Assembly: GCA_041748655.1 (NCBI GenBank)
Contig: JBGTCV010000137.1
Location: forward strand, 1 to 64,000
DNA length: 64,000 nucleotides
DNA from: Leptofilum sp041748655
GTDB taxonomy: Bacteria; Chloroflexota; Anaerolineae; Promineifilales; Promineifilaceae
Direction: 5' to 3'
Both the position numbers and the translations under genes were made by a program. The notes beneath the pieces are model-generated. The model had not been told where the DNA came from. It was given only the letters and a program-made list of their open reading frames with translations, and did not search any database. Below, piece after piece: positions 17,666 to 26,830 of the stretch (its first letter is position 1; each line of letters begins with the position of its first letter).

Positions 17666-19309
17666 TCAGGGACGAGAAGACGCTTGCCAGGCCATCGTTG
17701 TGCCATCGGTGGTAACAGTGATGGTACCCAGCAGATCGGTGCGCAGTACAACTGCGCCAACGGCCGCTGCCCGCTCCAACATCTCTGGAGCCGGATGACC
17801 AAAGCGGTTATCCACCCCCGCCGATACAACGATGATTTGCGGCTGGACGGCTTGCAGCATGGGCAGGCTGCTGGAAGAATTAGATCCATGATGCCCCGCT
17901 TTGAACACGAGCGCGTTTAGCGGCCGTTTCCTGGCCAACATCTCTCCCTCCCCCGCCTGCTCCGCATCCCCCGTAAACAAAAAGGTGAAATCGCCATACA
18001 CCAGCCGCATAGAAACCGAATTCTCATTCCGGTTGTCGGCAATGAGCACCGGGCCAGGATGGACCACTTCCAGGCGCACGCCATCCTCAATTTCAATGAC
18101 CTCCCCCGCCTGCGCCGGGCGAATTTCCGTATTTTGGCTCTGCGCCGCCGCCAGCACCTCATCGTAAATGGGGGATTCGCCAAAACCTTGGCCGTTGGTG
18201 ATGAGCATGTTGACCCGATACCGCTCAAAGACGCCCACCAGTCCGGAAACGTGGTCGGCATCGGGATGGGTGGCCACAAGCAGATCGATTTCCCTGTCCC
18301 AGAACGGCATTTGCCGCCCCACCTGGTCGTTGAGAACGCTGGGATAGAGACCGCCATCGACCAAAATTTGCCGTCCGCTGGGGGTTTGGATGAAGGTGGC
18401 GTCCCCTTGCCCCACATTCATGAAAACGATGTGCAGCTGGCCGTCTGGCTGGGTCATGCCCCAACCGAAGACGAGAACGGCCGTTACTCCCGAAACCCCC
18501 ACCGCCAGCCGCTGCGTGAGATTTTGGCGAACGGCCGTAAAAATGCGGCTGCGGCGCTCGGTGGGCTGTTGGCCCAGCCAGGTCAGCCCACCAATGACGC
18601 CAAAAATGGCCACAACCCCTGTCGCAGAGACGGTCAGGGGGATGGCAGCGCCCGGCACGGCGGCAAACAGCCGCACCATCCAGATGGTGTAGCCCAGAAA
18701 AAGCCAGGCGATCCAGGCCAGCAGCTGACCCACGGCGGGCAAAACCAGCCCCACCAGCGTGGCCAATCCACCCCAAATCATGACGGCGGGCTGCACGGGC
18801 AAAATAAGTGCGTTGGCCAGCAGGCTGATAATCGACAGCTGGCCAAAGTAGCCGATCATCAGCGGCAGGGTCAAAATTTGGGCGGCAATGGTGAGGATGA
18901 CCGCTTCAGACAGCACGCCCATCACCTTTTCCACCCAGTCGCGTTCCAGCCAGCGCTGCAAGCCGCGCCGCGTCCACTGCGTTAGCGGGTCGGCATAGAG
19001 CATCAGGCTGAGGGTGGCAGCAAAACTGAGCTGGAAACCGACGTCCCAGAGGGTAAACGGCCGTATCACCGTCATCACCAACCCGGCCAGAAAGAGGGAG
19101 GCAAAGGCGAAATTCGGCCGTCCCAGCCAGCGGTTGGTCACCAGATAGATACCACCCATCAGCGCCGCCCGCACCACGGAAGCCTCGGCCCCTACCAGCA
19201 CGGTGTAGAGTGAGATGCCTACCAGGGCAAAAATAACCGCACCCCGTTGAGACAGGAACAGTTCGGCCAGCCGCACCAGAATGGCGACCAAAACTGCGAT
19301 GTTAAACCC
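17666..19309 (-). pseudogene. comEC: comEC, 3' part: competence channel C-terminus and metallo-hydrolase domain (gene split by the element)
   Basis: C-terminal ~548 residues of ComEC, the inner-membrane channel for DNA uptake. The reading frame is open to the junction, starting GFNIAVLVAILVRL; the first usable start is a TTG at 19291 with no ribosome site. Several membrane segments of the Competence domain follow, then a metallo-beta-lactamase-like domain (VFMNVGQGDATFIQTPSG, THPDADHVSG). The missing N-terminal part lies 38.4 kb away at 57724-58470. As arranged it cannot give a full-length channel; excision would restore it. Confidence 0.92.
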
Positions 19310-19327
19310 GCAAATATAAACCCAAAA
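19301..19327. other. Left attachment site (host/element junction)
   Basis: Host GTTAAAC, core CC (19308-19309), then element GCAAATA and the 11-bp arm TAAACCCAAAA (19317-19327). The arm is the exact complement of the arm at the right end (57710-57720). Confidence 0.82.
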
Positions 19328-19381
19328 CCAGTGTCTCCTTCAAGTTGGTTTACTCTATTGATACAGAAAACCAGGGGGTGC

Positions 19382-20251
19382 ATGATGCAGCGCGCCAATA
19401 AATACATTTCCGCTTTTTCGGCGCTACTGGTTCTGTTTCTAGCAAGCAGTGCTTTTGTACTTTCCTTTGAAGCACTGAAAGATTTAGCCAAGGACGCAGG
19501 TGTTGCGGAGCAAATGGCCTGGCTGTATCCTGCCATCATCGACGGCGCGATCATTATCTTTAGCTTAAGTGTCTTACGCGCAAATCTTAACCGAGAAAAT
19601 GTTTTGTATCCCTGGGTTTTGGTTTCCCTGTTTACGGTTTTAAGCGTGGCGCTAAACATCATCCATGCGGAGCAAGATTTCCTAGCCCGGTTTTTAGCAG
19701 CTATTCCACCAGTAGCTTTATTTTTGTCTTTCGAGTTGTTAACGAGTCAATTGAAGGCGGTTGCTGTCCGATTACGAGCCATCCAGAGCCTGACTGAAAT
19801 TGATAAAGAAATCCAAGAAAAACAGATTGAACTGAGCAATGTGATTGTCGGTCGGACTGCCGAGTTGGATGGTATCGTTCATGAACGAAAGGCACTCCTG
19901 GAAAAACTGGATACCGAAATCAAGCAACTGGAAGATAAGATGTCCAATTTGAAGGAAGAAGCTAGACAAAAGAATAAGGTAGTCAAAAACACATTATCAA
20001 CCAACATTGTCAAAAACGGGCGATCAGAACACGGTCGCACGGTAAAAAAACCAGACGCTCTGCAGCAGTTATTAACTTTTCTGAGTAACAGCCCGAACGC
20101 TTCCTTGTCCGAAATGGCCACAGTAATTGGCCGGTCGAAATCGACAGCTGGAGCTTATGTTGCGGAATTGGAAGCGCACAACATGCTGAGAAAAGATTCA
20201 GAAGGGTGGCAAGTCGTTGAAGGATACCAAAAAGACTCTCGTGTTGATTGA
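19382..20251 (+). CDS. DUF2637-type membrane protein with C-terminal winged-helix region
   Basis: About 289 residues. Residues ~5-125 hold four hydrophobic segments (KYISAFSALLVLFLASSAFV, then FLARFLAAIPPVALFLSFEL) matching DUF2637, a family found next to transfer genes on actinobacterial plasmids. A coiled coil follows (~140-205). The last ~60 residues look like a winged helix (LSEMATVIGRSKSTAGAYVAEL). A GGGGG-rich site precedes paired ATGs at 19382/19385. It is the first gene of the element and is adjacent to the integrase in the circular form. Function is inferred from association only. Confidence 0.65.
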   Translation: MMQRANKYISAFSALLVLFLASSAFVLSFEALKDLAKDAGVAEQMAWLYPAIIDGAIIIFSLSVLRANLNRENVLYPWVLVSLFTVLSVALNIIHAEQDFLARFLAAIPPVALFLSFELLTSQLKAVAVRLRAIQSLTEIDKEIQEKQIELSNVIVGRTAELDGIVHERKALLEKLDTEIKQLEDKMSNLKEEARQKNKVVKNTLSTNIVKNGRSEHGRTVKKPDALQQLLTFLSNSPNASLSEMATVIGRSKSTAGAYVAELEAHNMLRKDSEGWQVVEGYQKDSRVD

Positions 20252-20330
20252 ATCCTGAATTTGCTTTAAATTTGCGAATTTTTGGGGTAAGTTAAGTCAT
20301 TTGGCATCTTGGTGATTCGGAGGTGAGATT

Positions 20331-20684
20331 ATGAAACAGGCGATTATTTACTGTCGATTGGCTTGTGAAGACCAGGAAACAGACGAAAGACTTTCTAGGC
20401 AAAAAGGGGAATGTTTGCAATACGCAAGAAAACACGACTATCAAGTCGTAGAAGTAATCTCCGAAATAGCCAGTGGAATAGATCCAAACAGGAAGGGTTT
20501 ACAGAAGCTACTTGAGATATGCGCAAAGAACGAGATTGAAGCAATTCTGGTTCAACACGTTGATCGCTTATCAAGAGACTTGAATCACACGAAATCTCTT
20601 TTGCAAACTCTTGCTAAAACAAACACAAAACTGGTCACTGTAACAACGATCTTTTGGGATACAGTTGAGCCAACTATAAAATGA
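20331..20684 (+). CDS. Serine-recombinase N-terminal-domain protein lacking the catalytic serine
   Basis: 117 residues covering only the resolvase catalytic fold, with a strong GGAGGTGA ribosome site. The family motif Y-x-R-x-S reads YCRLA, with alanine 11 at the nucleophile position. Other active-site arginines are kept (SGIDPNRKGL, VDRLSRD). There is no DNA-binding domain. It cannot cut DNA by the usual chemistry. Possible roles are a directionality partner or inhibitor of the full-length integrase, or simple decay. It lies 80 bp after the DUF2637 gene. Confidence 0.7.
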   Translation: MKQAIIYCRLACEDQETDERLSRQKGECLQYARKHDYQVVEVISEIASGIDPNRKGLQKLLEICAKNEIEAILVQHVDRLSRDLNHTKSLLQTLAKTNTKLVTVTTIFWDTVEPTIK

Positions 20685-20772
20685 TTTGGGACGAAAATCA
20701 TATACCTATCCCTATAGCTAAACCTATATAGCAATAGTTAGGGGTTTATTGCGATATACCTGGCTTTTTAAG

Positions 20773-20908
20773 ACCACTCACCCTCCTGAAAAACGCCGTT
20801 TTGTGCTTTTTCCGCATAGCTGAAAACTTCGTGACCACACCCACTCCGCGTAACTACTTAGGTGTGGTCACGAAGACACACAAAGGACGGTGGAGGAGGG
20901 TGAGTGGT
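20773..20908. repeat. Nested inverted repeats (origin- or transfer-site candidate)
   Basis: Outer arms ACCACTCACCCTCC (20773-20786) and its complement (20895-20908) enclose a second pair of 15-bp arms, CTTCGTGACCACACC (20827-20841) and its complement (20861-20875), with a 19-base loop. It lies in a ~390-base gap immediately before the replication-relaxation and FtsK genes. Confidence 0.7.
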
Positions 20909-21010
20909 GGGAAGTGAGAGATAAAGAAAAAAAAGAAAAAAAAGAAAGAGGAGAGATAGGATAGGTATGTAGAGTAGGTAGGAGAGGTGGTGAGGTGGGG
21001 GATGGGGAGA
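20889..21010 (+). other. 122-base tract without any cytosine on the plus strand
   Basis: From 20889 to 21010 the plus strand has no C; it is A-rich first, then G-rich with G-runs near 20980-21007. Such strand asymmetry is typical of a melting region or nicking/transfer site. No gene is supportable here. Confidence 0.7.
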
Positions 21011-21022
21011 CGGCCAGCAAGC

Positions 21023-21059
21023 ATGGGCGAACATGGCATTTAGGGCCATGTTCGCCCAT
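21023..21059. repeat. Hairpin just before the replication-relaxation gene
   Basis: Perfect 15-bp arms ATGGGCGAACATGGC (21023-21037) and complement (21045-21059) with a 7-base loop, ending 11 bases before the next start codon. It could be an operator, an attenuating hairpin that hides the ribosome site, or part of a transfer origin. Confidence 0.65.
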
Positions 21060-21070
21060 AATTACCGACC

Positions 21071-21766
21071 ATGGACGGACAGCGAAAATCAAACAGGAAA
21101 CGAAAATCAAGAAGCGACAAGGGCCAGGTTCGTGCCACCGAACGTGATCTCAGAATAATGACGTACATTGGAGAGCAGTATGCAGTTAGTCTTAACCATC
21201 TCAAAAAATTGCTTGAGATGGTCAAGGGGGAGAGCTTGAGCGACGCCACAGTAAAACGACTGTGTATCCGCTGGGAAAGAGCCGGTTGGATTGAAAAACG
21301 GAAACTGCTTGCAAGCCAACCTCAATGGGTATGGCTCAGCAAAAACGGCCTTCAAGAAATGGAGTTGGAGTATCCCTATAGAGCGCCGAGTCTTGCCAGA
21401 CTGAATCACATTTACTACGCAAACGCCGTCAGGCTCTACATTGAAAAACGACGCGGCAGCGCAGTTGAGTGGATAAGTGACCGATTGGTTAATGTGGAGC
21501 GCAAGGCCGAGAAGAAAAAGCACATTGTAGATGGAGAGCTTTTACTTGAGGGAGCAACGATTGCCATTGAAATTGAAATATCCAAGAAATCCAAGCGGCG
21601 TCTCTCTTCGATAGTCAGGGAGCTTAAGCGGGATTACAAGTACATTTGGTACTTTGCCTCGGACGAATGTTATCAAAATGTCAAGGAGGCCATCGAGAGT
21701 ATCCCCAATCATCAGGAGACGTTTGTATTATATAGCTTATCAAAGATTCTGAAGGGGGATGAATAA
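21071..21766 (+). CDS. Replication-relaxation family DNA-binding protein
   Basis: 231 residues. A basic N-terminus (RKSNRKRKSRS) and a winged helix (~20-90, RDLRIMTYIGEQYAVSLNHL) are followed by an alpha/beta domain (~130-225, IVDGELLLEGATIAIEIEIS) typical of the Replic_Relax family (PF13814) found beside transfer ATPases on plasmids and integrative elements. It overlaps the following ATPase gene by 8 bases, so the two are coupled. It probably recognises DNA for the translocase. No Tyr-relaxase or HUH motif is seen. Confidence 0.72.
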   Translation: MDGQRKSNRKRKSRSDKGQVRATERDLRIMTYIGEQYAVSLNHLKKLLEMVKGESLSDATVKRLCIRWERAGWIEKRKLLASQPQWVWLSKNGLQEMELEYPYRAPSLARLNHIYYANAVRLYIEKRRGSAVEWISDRLVNVERKAEKKKHIVDGELLLEGATIAIEIEISKKSKRRLSSIVRELKRDYKYIWYFASDECYQNVKEAIESIPNHQETFVLYSLSKILKGDE

Positions 21767-23450
21767 TCAACCAACCCTTGATCAATCCAACCTCAACTAT
21801 TTTGAGTGGGCCGTTTACAATGTCCTACTGTATCTGTTATTTATCGGAACATGTGGGCCAGTTACCTCGATTGCTGCTTTTGTTTTTGAAAGATTTGCTG
21901 TAAGACGCAAAACCTATGCTTTGTTCTTAAGTGGGTCTTTTTTTTGGTTACTCGTCGTTAGCAGAAGTTTCTCCTTTTCTCAAATTGAAATTCTAGAATT
22001 TTGGCGCTATTCGATTCCGCTGTTTCCGGTTGCAAGCCTGCTGCTGAAAGGGGCATACATGTTTTCGCAATTCTCAAAGCCTAAGTCACTTCATGAAAAG
22101 TTAGCTGAAGAAGAAGAACGACTACGCCTTGAAAACGAGCGCAGGGCCGACTATGCGGCCAGACTGACAGAAGAAAACGTTGGCGAAGGTTATTTGATGG
22201 TGGGGGCGCAAATCAAGGGTGACATTATCCCCCCTTACGTCCAAATCCACCAGGTGAACCAAAGGGTTTATTTTGAAGAATCGATCCTTGATCACCACAT
22301 CTTTTTGTTGGGAACAACTGGAGCTGGCAAGAGCGAGACCATTAAAAGACTCGTCAGCGAAGTTCTAACGAAAACCGACCGCAATATCTATTTTGTGGAC
22401 GGCAAGGGGGACGAGCAGCTAGCTATGGATATTCGCTCTCTAGCGCATCACTACGGCCGTGGTAATGCTCCCATATTTAGACTGGGTTTTAACACGTATG
22501 GAGCGATTTACAATGGTTTCAGAGGCACGGCTGAAACGATCTACAACCGCTTGTGCGCTTTGGTGGGAGTTTCTGAAGCAGAAGGGGACGCGCAGTATTA
22601 CGCCGATCTAAACCGCGACCTCTTGCAGCTTATCTGCTATGCACCTGGTGGCCCACCAAGAAACTTTGAGCAGGTTAGAGCCAGGCTCAAGCAAGGTTGG
22701 CTACTTAATGCTTACAAAGACAACCCGATTGAACTTCAAGACATTGATGAGCTCGAAGATAAAGACATCCAGGGACTTTCAAGAAGAATTAGACCGCTAG
22801 CTAGAGTGTTTTACCCATGTGTGGGTGACGATGGGTTTGCGCTAGAAGATACGAGATGTGCAATTTTTTCCATGCGGGTACAAAGTGTGGGGGATACAGC
22901 CAGACGATTCCTTGATTTTCTTGTTGAAGATTTAAAAGACTTTGTGGGCAAGCGTCAGAAGCAACCAAGTGTTTTGATCATTGATGAGTTTGGCCAGTTT
23001 AGTAACAACAACATTATTTCCCTGTTAACGCTTGCTAGAAGCGCCAAAATGGGCGTGATTTTGGCTACCCAAGACACAGCCAGTCTTAAAGATGAAACGA
23101 CCAAGAAAAACGTGTTGGCCAACTGTCGAACCAAAATCTTAATGGCCTCTGATTTTCCCGAAGAAATCGCAGAGCTTGCCGGAACGCGCTACCAACTTGA
23201 ATCAAGTATTCAACATGAGGACGGAGAACTAACCGGCTCAGGCAGTGCCCGGATACAGCACGCTTTCAAAATTGACATGAATGAAGCAGCCAAGTTGAGG
23301 GCGGGAGAAGCATTTGTCATTCGTCAAAGACACGCCATCAAAGTTAAAGTCAAGGCGATTGGAGAAGTTGTCCAAGCCGATCCTCAACCAGAAGAAAAAA
23401 GACGAATTGAAAGCAAGAAGGCCAAGAAGGAGGAGCCACCCAAGTTATAG
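21759..23450 (+). CDS. FtsK/TraG-like DNA-translocating ATPase (coupling protein)
   Basis: 563 residues. Three to four membrane segments (~15-105), a coiled coil (~110-140), then a RecA-type ATPase with Walker A GTTGAGKS at 185-192 and Walker B VLIIDEFGQF with Asp409-Glu410, followed by the sensor-like ATQDTAS. The overall layout is that of TraG/TraD coupling proteins and TcpA-like translocases. With the two upstream genes it forms a transfer module. No other secretion-channel gene lies in the element, so a single-protein conjugation mode as in actinomycetes is plausible. Confidence 0.82.
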   Translation: MNNQPTLDQSNLNYFEWAVYNVLLYLLFIGTCGPVTSIAAFVFERFAVRRKTYALFLSGSFFWLLVVSRSFSFSQIEILEFWRYSIPLFPVASLLLKGAYMFSQFSKPKSLHEKLAEEEERLRLENERRADYAARLTEENVGEGYLMVGAQIKGDIIPPYVQIHQVNQRVYFEESILDHHIFLLGTTGAGKSETIKRLVSEVLTKTDRNIYFVDGKGDEQLAMDIRSLAHHYGRGNAPIFRLGFNTYGAIYNGFRGTAETIYNRLCALVGVSEAEGDAQYYADLNRDLLQLICYAPGGPPRNFEQVRARLKQGWLLNAYKDNPIELQDIDELEDKDIQGLSRRIRPLARVFYPCVGDDGFALEDTRCAIFSMRVQSVGDTARRFLDFLVEDLKDFVGKRQKQPSVLIIDEFGQFSNNNIISLLTLARSAKMGVILATQDTASLKDETTKKNVLANCRTKILMASDFPEEIAELAGTRYQLESSIQHEDGELTGSGSARIQHAFKIDMNEAAKLRAGEAFVIRQRHAIKVKVKAIGEVVQADPQPEEKRRIESKKAKKEEPPKL

Positions 23451-23610
23451 AACCTTATTTTTTCATTTTTAGGAAGAAGCAAACTGCGTTCAAGGCTTTA
23501 TTTTGCGTTAATCCCTTCAAGAGCGAGTTGTAATTTTTCAAAAAGAGAAGGATAAGCGTCCCCCGAAACTGTAACGGTACTGTAGAGGAATACACAGTAA
23601 AAGGTGAAAC

Positions 23611-24588
23611 ATGAAAAGATTTTTCTTGTATTTAACAACCCTGGTTTTAGAGCTTATCTTTGGGCTACAGCGCGTATTTATGATAGCTATACCGCTGTTT
23701 TTCGTGATAGTAATCGTCTCGTTTTTCAACAACTATGATTACTATTTTGGCTCATTTGCATACCAGCGTTTTGGCAATTACGGATGGGCTTCTTTTGTTG
23801 ATGATTGGGTCATACCCCCTTTGTTTTTTTCCCTGGGTGTTGGGCTCATGTTGGGCTATCTGAACATCTTTTTTTCCTTACAAGCGTTTATCGCTGGAGG
23901 CCAATTCATAACACGCTTTGTGCTAGGAGCGCGGTCGCCAAGCAGTAGAGAACGGCATAAGATATACGATACGCTTAACGCTGTTTTTCGGCATGTAAAG
24001 GGGCCAGTCAAAGGCTTTTCGACCGTATTCATCATTGACTCGCCATTCGATCAAGTTAACCTTATAGGCACCACGCTTTACATTTCTTCTGGAGCCGTTC
24101 AAAGCAACGACCTGCCGGTGCTTTTAGCCCATGAGATAGGGCATTTGAACAATGGCGACGGCCGTATGGTGCTGGCCTTACGTCGCCTGGTTTTTATTCC
24201 TTTTCAACTATTTCTCGCAGGGGTTAGGGGGTTTTCAACGAACAGACCAAATCCGAAGCCGGAACTCAAAGAGTTTGAGGCAATGGAGGTATTCTTTTTC
24301 CTGGCGAATAAACTTCTTTTCTTCTGGTGTGCCCGCCTGGGAGGCGGTATAGGTGTTTGGCTGCTGAGTTGGCAATGGGCCAAGCACTTTCGGGAAGCAG
24401 ATTACAAAGCTGATGCATTTGTGGCCAGCCTGGGGTTGAGAGATCAGTTAATTGAGCACCTGGAGCAGTTCAAGTTCTATGATGCGGCGGTGCCATATAT
24501 GCTTGGCTGGCGGCCTGCGAATGAGCTTCGGATTGATCGACTATTGAACTCAAAAGGAGAAACGTTGGCAGCCGCAAGCGCAGATTAG
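23611..24588 (+). CDS. M48-family membrane metalloprotease (HtpX/Ste24-like)
   Basis: 325 residues with two N-terminal hydrophobic segments (~5-40 and ~68-98), then the zinc site LLAHEIGHLNNGDGR (HExxH at 174-178) and a later hydrophobic pair (~288-315 nt-distal part). The third ligand is probably in the READYKADAFV stretch. It should degrade membrane or envelope proteins. It is the first cargo gene after the transfer module. Confidence 0.82.
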   Translation: MKRFFLYLTTLVLELIFGLQRVFMIAIPLFFVIVIVSFFNNYDYYFGSFAYQRFGNYGWASFVDDWVIPPLFFSLGVGLMLGYLNIFFSLQAFIAGGQFITRFVLGARSPSSRERHKIYDTLNAVFRHVKGPVKGFSTVFIIDSPFDQVNLIGTTLYISSGAVQSNDLPVLLAHEIGHLNNGDGRMVLALRRLVFIPFQLFLAGVRGFSTNRPNPKPELKEFEAMEVFFFLANKLLFFWCARLGGGIGVWLLSWQWAKHFREADYKADAFVASLGLRDQLIEHLEQFKFYDAAVPYMLGWRPANELRIDRLLNSKGETLAAASAD

Positions 24589-24656
24589 TTTGTTGGTTAA
24601 TGGTGTTGCGATACCACGGTTTCACATACCTATCCTAATGCACAATCGCTGAGGAA

Positions 24657-24682
24657 CCCAGCCAGGCCAAGGCCTGGCTGGG
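24657..24682. terminator. Strong GC-rich hairpin after the protease gene
   Basis: Twelve-base perfect arms CCCAGCCAGGCC and complement with an AA loop. Downstream sequence is only weakly T-rich (TGCTATTT), so termination is likely but not certain. It directly precedes the long hairpin leader at 24713. Confidence 0.55.
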
Positions 24683-24712
24683 TGCTATTTGTACCCCCGC
24701 TGCCCTGGGCCG

Positions 24713-24818
24713 CTGATTGCCTGAGTTCTTCAGTGTACCAGCCACCTTAAACCGTAAAGCGCGGGGCGCTTGACTGTTTAAGGCATCCGGCTGAGCCGGT
24801 GGCGGTGCAGGCAATCAG
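24713..24818 (+). ncRNA. Long structured hairpin, copy 1, upstream of a small gene
   Basis: Outer arms CTGATTGCCTG (24713-24723) and complement (24808-24818). Inside lies a conserved block starting CAGCCACCTTAAAC and ending GTTTAAGGCATCCGGCTG (24739-24793) whose arms pair. A second copy at 29008-29129 keeps the pairing with a compensating change (TTAAAC/GTTTAA here, TTGAAC/GTTCAA there). It ends 25 bases before the next start. It may be a cis-acting RNA or a mobile or cassette-boundary hairpin. Confidence 0.55.
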
Positions 24819-24843
24819 TAGTAAGTCTGCGAAAAGGAGGTAT

Positions 24844-25053
24844 ATGCGAACAAGTAAGTCGCAAAGAGAGTTAGCTAGGGTGATGCTTCAGGAATTAAGT
24901 CGCCAATCAGGACGGCGGAACTCCTTGAGTGCACTCCCGTTCGAGTTGCTGGAAAAGGGTATCCGGTTGGTGCTGAGAACCCTGGAGAATTCGATAGAAA
25001 ACGGAGTTACCGCCACCATGAGCAAACTAGAAAAAAGGTGGCGCAAAAGCTAA
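24844..25053 (+). CDS. Small basic helical protein, unknown
   Basis: 69 residues, mostly helix-forming and basic (RTSKSQRELARVMLQELSRQ near the start, KRWRKS at the end). It has a good AAAGGAGG ribosome site directly after the hairpin leader. It shows no membrane segment or known motif. Confidence 0.5.
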   Translation: MRTSKSQRELARVMLQELSRQSGRRNSLSALPFELLEKGIRLVLRTLENSIENGVTATMSKLEKRWRKS

Positions 25054-25125
25054 CTAGGGGCAAGATGGGACGCCCGTCCCATCTTGCCCCTGTGGGCAGC
25101 GGTTCCCTCCCACCCGATTGTGCAA

Positions 25126-25440
25126 CTAGTAATAGAACTCGGTAGGTGTTGGTTCACCTAGAGAGTCATTAGCAGCTTTGGTGCCAAGAGTTTCAACGAT
25201 GTGATCATCGTATTTACGAAAAACAGAATCGATGGCTTCAGAGGAGTAGCCTTGTTGGATAGCTTTTTTGCGGAATTCCACAAAAAAGCTATCAGCAGCT
25301 TGCCGACCGTGGCGATTGATTAAGTAAGAGCGCCAGGCGCGTTTTAGTTTAGCTACCCAACTTAGAAATGTGTCCGGATCAGACTGAGCCCAAAGATAAA
25401 TTAGTGGAGGGATAAGCAAAAAGTAGATGAGGGTTGTCAC
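25126..25440 (-). CDS. Small membrane-anchored protein, unknown
   Basis: 104 residues from a GTG start. One N-terminal hydrophobic segment (LIYFLLIPPLIYLWA) is followed by a charged helical domain with no recognised motif and an acidic end. It is convergent with the upstream small gene and divergent from the CoiA-like gene. Confidence 0.5.
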   Translation of the reverse strand: MTTLIYFLLIPPLIYLWAQSDPDTFLSWVAKLKRAWRSYLINRHGRQAADSFFVEFRKKAIQQGYSSEAIDSVFRKYDDHIVETLGTKAANDSLGEPTPTEFYY

Positions 25441-25545
25441 GTTGGCAGCATACCAAGTGAGACAAAAAATCTCAAGGGGTCGTATAGATTCCGAATTCAG
25501 TAGAGGAAGAATCGTGCAGTCAAATAGTAGGGGGTGAGTGTTTCA

Positions 25546-26718
25546 ATGATCCGACCGCAGTGGGTGTTGATAGAAGATGAAGTACATCACGTATCAGATT
25601 ATGCACATTTAGATCCTGGAGACCGACCCTCCGCATTTTGCCCAGTATGCAAGCGACCTGTGACAATGAAGCTGGGCAGCGTACGCGTTCATCATTATGC
25701 GCATCAATCAGATGATATTTGCGCTGTTACGAATTCTGAGACAGCACTTCACCTCAATTTGAAAATGCACATTGCTGAGGAGCTGCGTAGGAATAAACAG
25801 TTCCTGCTGGAGAATAGATGCTCACGGTGCTTTGATTCCAAACCATTTCTATGGGTTCAGGATTGGGATGCTGTAGAAGTGGAGTATGGACTGGAGCACA
25901 ATTTTCGTCCAGATGTAGCGCTAATAAAAGACAAAAAAACAATTGTGGCCATCGAGGTGCACGTTACACATGCCGTTGAAGAATCTAAAGCAGACTACTT
26001 TGAGAAGCAAGGAATAGATTGGATAGAGGTAAAGGGACGAGAATCTCTATACACGGGCGATGAAGTTTGGCAAGCTGCTGATCCTTTGCCCTGGTATGTA
26101 GTAGAGCGATGTTCTGCAGAGCTACCAAAATGGATATGTGTTGACTGTAAAAAAAGGGCAGCCCGCGAGCGAGAAGAAAGCCGGTATCACTTTGCTGATC
26201 ATGCCATTAAACCTGTTGATATTTACTGGCCAAAGGGCGGTGTGGTTCGCTATTTTTATTGGATACGCATGAAATACAAAGATAATAAACCCGTAGAGGC
26301 GTATCTTTTTGCTGGCAAGAAGGCAAAACGCCTTGGTACCGTTAAGCCTCCCCTCGATAAATCGTTGAAAGTATTGAATGAAACTGTCAAAAAGAGTATT
26401 GAATATTTTCGGGAAAAGTTAGGAGCTATCGTCGATGAGTTTGTTCCGTGGCAGTTGGTAGAGGAAAAGGAATACCGGCAATGGAAAAACACCGAATTGT
26501 ATCCCCAGCGATGGGTATGGTCATGGGAATCTGAGTGTTGGGAATTGCGGTTTGTCGAAAAAGATGGGGATTTTGTTGTAGGCCCGTATCGGTTAGCTAA
26601 AAAAGATACAGGCGAAATTTTTTACCTGGCAGCTATTGAAAATGGGGAATTCGTTGTTGCCGACCCATTTACAGGTAAGCGACAAAAATTTAATCAAGAG
26701 GAATTGAAAATACTTTAA
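25546..26718 (+). CDS. CoiA-like competence nuclease family protein
   Basis: About 390 residues. The N-terminus has a zinc-type pair (FCPVCKRPVTMKLG) and the CoiA-type VHHYAHQSDD stretch. A nuclease-like core follows (FRPDVALIKDKKTIVAIEVHVTHAV, giving D and E-x-H/K positions) and IDWIEVKG. A later CVDCKKRA adds a second cysteine pair. CoiA proteins act in natural transformation after DNA uptake. The ATG at 25546 is preferred over a GTG at 25534 because of the GGGGTGAG spacing. Confidence 0.7.
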   Translation: MIRPQWVLIEDEVHHVSDYAHLDPGDRPSAFCPVCKRPVTMKLGSVRVHHYAHQSDDICAVTNSETALHLNLKMHIAEELRRNKQFLLENRCSRCFDSKPFLWVQDWDAVEVEYGLEHNFRPDVALIKDKKTIVAIEVHVTHAVEESKADYFEKQGIDWIEVKGRESLYTGDEVWQAADPLPWYVVERCSAELPKWICVDCKKRAAREREESRYHFADHAIKPVDIYWPKGGVVRYFYWIRMKYKDNKPVEAYLFAGKKAKRLGTVKPPLDKSLKVLNETVKKSIEYFREKLGAIVDEFVPWQLVEEKEYRQWKNTELYPQRWVWSWESECWELRFVEKDGDFVVGPYRLAKKDTGEIFYLAAIENGEFVVADPFTGKRQKFNQEELKIL

Positions 26719-26830
26719 ATCCCATTGAATCCCATTGTTGATTGAGTACAAACTTCTGTAGTATTGTCATTTTTTCTGGGTAGAAATTTGCAACAGCAAG
26801 GAGCTTATTTCCTTTGGAGAACGACGTACT

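Noticed and set aside
17666..19309. ComEC C-terminal part as an independent ComA-like gene
   Set aside because: It begins mid-motif at the junction without a ribosome site, and its exact continuation is present at 57730.
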